From the NCBI GenBank assembly GCA_049999765.1, contig JBNGIQ010009547.1, forward strand, positions 844,056 through 901,469: DNA of 57,414 nucleotides, given 5' to 3'. The position numbers and the translations under genes were made by a program. The notes below the pieces were generated by a model. It saw only the letters and a list, made by a program, of their open reading frames with translations, was not told where the DNA came from and searched no databases. Positions 54,201 through 57,414 of the stretch are shown piece after piece; the stretch's first letter is position 1, and each line of letters opens with the position of its first letter. The stretch is from Phaeoceros laevis (lineage: Eukaryota > Anthocerotophyta > Anthocerotopsida > Notothyladales).

Positions 54201-57200
54201 AAAATACCATTGACTGTAGTGTTTCAGATTATCACAGGCTGACACCAGCCTATGGACTTGATTGCCACAATGGAAGTAACATATGGGGCCTCTAGAACTC
54301 AGAATCCATACCTTCACTGCCGTAAGACGAGTAATTTCATTCCGCAGCCGATCCAGCAAGAGTGGCAGGCATACACTCATTTCTTTTGTCAGCTGATCTC
54401 CCAGAGTTGATATGACCAAGCCCATACACCAGATTGCACACTCTTTTACTTCCTGATTATCAAGCAGATGTGTTAGGTCAGGATCAAACATTTAGAAACT
54501 ATGGAAACTGAATTGAACTACTAGAACGCTTATAGCAATAGCTGCAAACATTTCAAATCACACTGACCTGATCCTGATCTTGAGCTGTCAAACGTTTCAG
54601 GATCGCATCATAAATTGGTTGCACATAGGGCACATAATTGAATGGAGGTGGCTGAAATGAAATACAAAACACTCACTTGCGTGAAAGTCATGTCATGACA
54701 AAGAACATGCATACTAGCTACTAGGCTTCATGGCTCTGGCTTTCTTGAGTAGCTAACCTGATCCAGAGGTGGTGGACGGATTGCTTTCACCAGTTCACCG
54801 CAAACACGCAGAGCCTCTGCTGTCACTTTGTAGTAACGCTCACTCACAGCAGCAAGAATTGGTGATGACAAGGCCTGTTACAATTGCTGATTTTAATACA
54901 CATTGAGCTAGAAAAGAATCAGCTGAAAGGTGGAAAAAATGAGCCAGCCCTAGAGGCTCTCAGATATAACATTAAGTTGCAAAAACAGTAACACCCACAG
55001 AATATAACCTTGATGTGAGGATGGAATACAGAGGGATCATGAACTGCCAAAACCAGACGAGTGAAGACTAGTGCCTCAATTTTCAGATTTGAGTTGGAAG
55101 ATTTGTCCTGTGGATTGCACATTAGCTAGATGAGGTTTCACTAATCCTAACCTTAGACTTGTGCCCTGTTGTAATGAATTTAGACACAGCTTACGTTGAG
55201 AGCCTTTCCAATTCCAGGTACAAGCGATGCCATGTGCTCGGATAAAGAATGTGGCAACACTATGACCAACTCCTTCAAAACAGTGAAAGCTCCAACCTGT
55301 GGGAAGGGGAAGCAAATCTTAGCCGCTTACGCATGACTGTTTCAAAGTGGAGAAACTGAGGGCAATGAGCTACCTTGGTCTTGATTGACTTTTCTCGGAG
55401 CTGCTTGTTAAGGGTCTTGACTACCTTGGGAACTTCTTGCTGCAGCATGTACAGGATGCTGCAGGTATACTCACATCTTAGCAATGTCTTGGTGTATTCC
55501 TGGTGCCTTCAGAATCATCTTACAACCAGCAAAGGGCTGTGAGGGCTCACCTTGAAGACCTCGGATCTCCTGGGTTTTTAGTCACATTGCCAGTTTGCCT
55601 CAACAGATCTATGAATGTCTGAAAAACGTCAATCTGGGGCAGGTTCGTACAGAGAACCCATAAGAACGCCTGCTCAATGTAAGTTCCATCCAGGTCATAG
55701 GGAGCGAGAAGCTTGGTAAATCCTGGTTTGGGCTTTAGACAGTACAAAAAATCACTTTACCTTGACATTTTCCTCTCTCTCCCTAAATCTGTCAATCAGT
55801 CTGGGACATGCCTGCAGAGCAAGAAATCATATGAAGTTAACAAATCCTTTGCCCCATGTCCCTTTGACATGTCCCATGCCCATAAGGCTCCCATGCAGTT
55901 GTCGCAAACTGAAAATAGAAAGCATGATAATAACTTGGCCACCGAAATGAGACAGAAACACCAGCCTCGACTTGGCAGAGAGCAAATTATTGGCACTGCA
56001 GAAAATGACAAGGCTTTGGGCCAGTACAAACCTTACTGTACAATTGGGCGAGCATCTCAGGTCTGGATGATATCACAGCAGATAGGCATTTAGCAGCTGC
56101 TCTCCGAACTTTCCAGCTCACGTCCTCGTCATCACTGTACTCATCAGCACTTTCTCTGCACAATTCCCCATGGATGTCAAGCACAACTCATGGTTACAGC
56201 CCTGAAATTTGTGGAATATGACCACTGGTGAAGGGTGATTTAGAAGTGCTCACTCATCCTCCTCATCTTCACCTTCCATATCCTCATCTTCATCTTCATC
56301 CATGTCATCTGTGAAATTTGGATCATAGCTGAGGTATTCCAAGGCAAGGTCCAAAATTGTGCTCGTATGCTCAAAAACGTCCCTTGGGCAGCGCAGGACA
56401 AAACTCTCCAAAGCCTTGTTCAGGACACAAGCACAGAACATGGGAAAGATTCAGCTATCCTGGCAAATCTCAGCAGATAGCACCACAAAGCCACAAAAGT
56501 ATTGCACTCCAAACCACAGTTCAGCAGAACACCTGTAGGCTGTTTTCACATAATTCGTCGTCATTCTCAGAAGCATTCTCGCAATAGCTTATCAGAAGTG
56601 GCACGACTTCACTCAAGTGGGGTCCAAACCGGTATCCAACAGCACGACTGGCAAGAGGAGAATAAGAGAGTGACACCACAAATTTGGAAGGTCCGATGTA
56701 AATTATTGTTAAACCAGCAACTTAACGTTAACTTCAAAGATGTTACACAGTACCAGAAAGCTCCAATCATCTGGATGTTTGTTCGTGTCAAATCTGCTTT
56801 CACGTCTTTGTTCTTCAGCAACTGAACAACAGACACAGTAGCTCTCCCCANNNNNNNNNNNNNNNNNNNNNNNNNNNNNNNNNNNNNNNNNNNNNNNNNN
56901 NNNNNNNNNNNNNNNNNNNNNNNNNNNNNNNNNNNNNNNNNNNNNNNNNNTCCCCAAGAGATCATCCGACATGCTTGACGCAAGTGCAGCTGAAAAAGGT
57001 GACAATGGAAGTCAAACTCTCTTCCAAAGTCGTGTCAAACAAAATCTCACTGGTGGCAACATGAAACGACATACCCAGGCACTGAATTGCACGTTTCCGG
57101 AGACCAGCCCTTTGCAAATTTAGTTGAGAGAGCAGTGCAGTCAGCAGTTTCTCATGATCAACTATCATCAGGTTACCAAACCTGTGCAGGAGATCGCTCA

Positions 57201-57414
57201 AAATGTCAAGGCATTCACTCTTGACTTCCACACTTGTGTCCTGTAACATTGTCATTGGTTCACAAAGCCAACAACGTACCCTTATCAGTTTGCACGTCCA
57301 CAAAACGGAAACCGAGAAACAGACATACCGAAACCCAAAACCCTGAAGACGCTTGGGTGCTAGTGACAAACCGCAGCACTGATCCCTTTGATGAGCTTCG
57401 GGGTGAGAACAGCT
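51284..57414 (-). CDS. CAND1: CAND1, cullin-associated NEDD8-dissociated protein, 5' end outside window
   Basis: HEAT-repeat protein that binds unneddylated cullins and exchanges SCF substrate receptors. The gene reads from beyond 57414 to the TGA at 51284, split into many short exons. Examples: 57240-57075 ([23 protein letters not shown]); 56989-56754, interrupted by Ns ([19 protein letters not shown]); the acidic [20 protein letters not shown] region near 56250-56440; [20 protein letters not shown] near 56090; [12 protein letters not shown] near 55610; [20 protein letters not shown] near 54420; [18 protein letters not shown] near 52950; [20 protein letters not shown] near 52690; [12 protein letters not shown] near 52150; [20 protein letters not shown] near 51980; and [20 protein letters not shown] then a last exon ending VRHESDTLV. 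These blocks match plant CAND1 in order. No truncation within the window apart from the N gap. Confidence 0.95.
56851..56950. other. 100-N gap inside a CAND1 exon, flanks overlap
   Basis: Left flank ends tcccca and right flank begins tcccca. Overlapping these six bases on the minus strand gives [13 protein letters not shown], in frame and matching the expected CAND1 block, so the gap looks artificial. Confidence 0.8.

Overview
This window is nuclear DNA of a green plant, most likely a non-seed land plant such as a bryophyte. Support for that: GT-AG introns of roughly 80-250 bp throughout, land-plant families (RDR, CAMTA, PPR, eight-cysteine lipid-transfer proteins, plastid-type carbamoyl-phosphate synthase large chain) and compact genes. 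The exact lineage is inference. Nothing bacterial or viral was recognised.

Layout. (1) 1-4389 (+): 3' part of an RNA-dependent RNA polymerase gene, 17 exons visible, cut by the window start. (2) 4.4-7.4 kb: a small 3' tandem duplication, an LRR gene scrap and a secreted eight-cysteine lipid-transfer-like gene. (3) 7.4-12.5 kb (-): a CAMTA calmodulin-binding transcription factor with a recent in-frame 39-residue duplication. (4) 14.4-23.4 kb: a second lipid-transfer-like gene, then an AT-rich, repeat-rich island (tandem arrays, hairpin, SINE-like unit, hAT-like scrap, broken gene). It ends in a decayed duplicate of the lipid-transfer gene's 3' side. (5) 23.85-27.8 kb (-): complete three-exon carB-type gene, head to head with a mitochondrial-type membrane protein gene (28.17-29.47 kb, +). 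(6) 30-38.1 kb, all (-): a TAF1A-like gene, a tryptophan/tyrosine-permease-family transporter and a single-exon PPR gene. (7) 38.56-45.13 kb (+): an intronless BRR2 (U5 snRNP 200 kDa) helicase gene of 2187 codons. (8) 45.3-48.6 kb: a foldback element and an AT-rich CaMK-type kinase gene whose DFG motif reads NFS. (9) 49.2-50.8 kb (+): a ZNF330/NOA36 homologue. (10) 51.28 kb to the window end (-): CAND1, 5' end outside.

The genes are mostly unrelated housekeeping and regulatory genes, not an operon-like system. Functional links are only thematic: RNA processing (RDR, BRR2, PPR), ubiquitin-ligase cycling (CAND1), Pol I/nucleolar functions (TAF1A-like, ZNF330) and arginine/pyrimidine supply (carB). 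No clearly new biological system was found. The most useful observations are the likely pseudokinase, the CAMTA internal duplication, the lipid-transfer segmental duplication, the RDR active-site variant, a probable GC-AG intron, and three assembly gaps whose flanks overlap so that the Ns appear to be artefacts.
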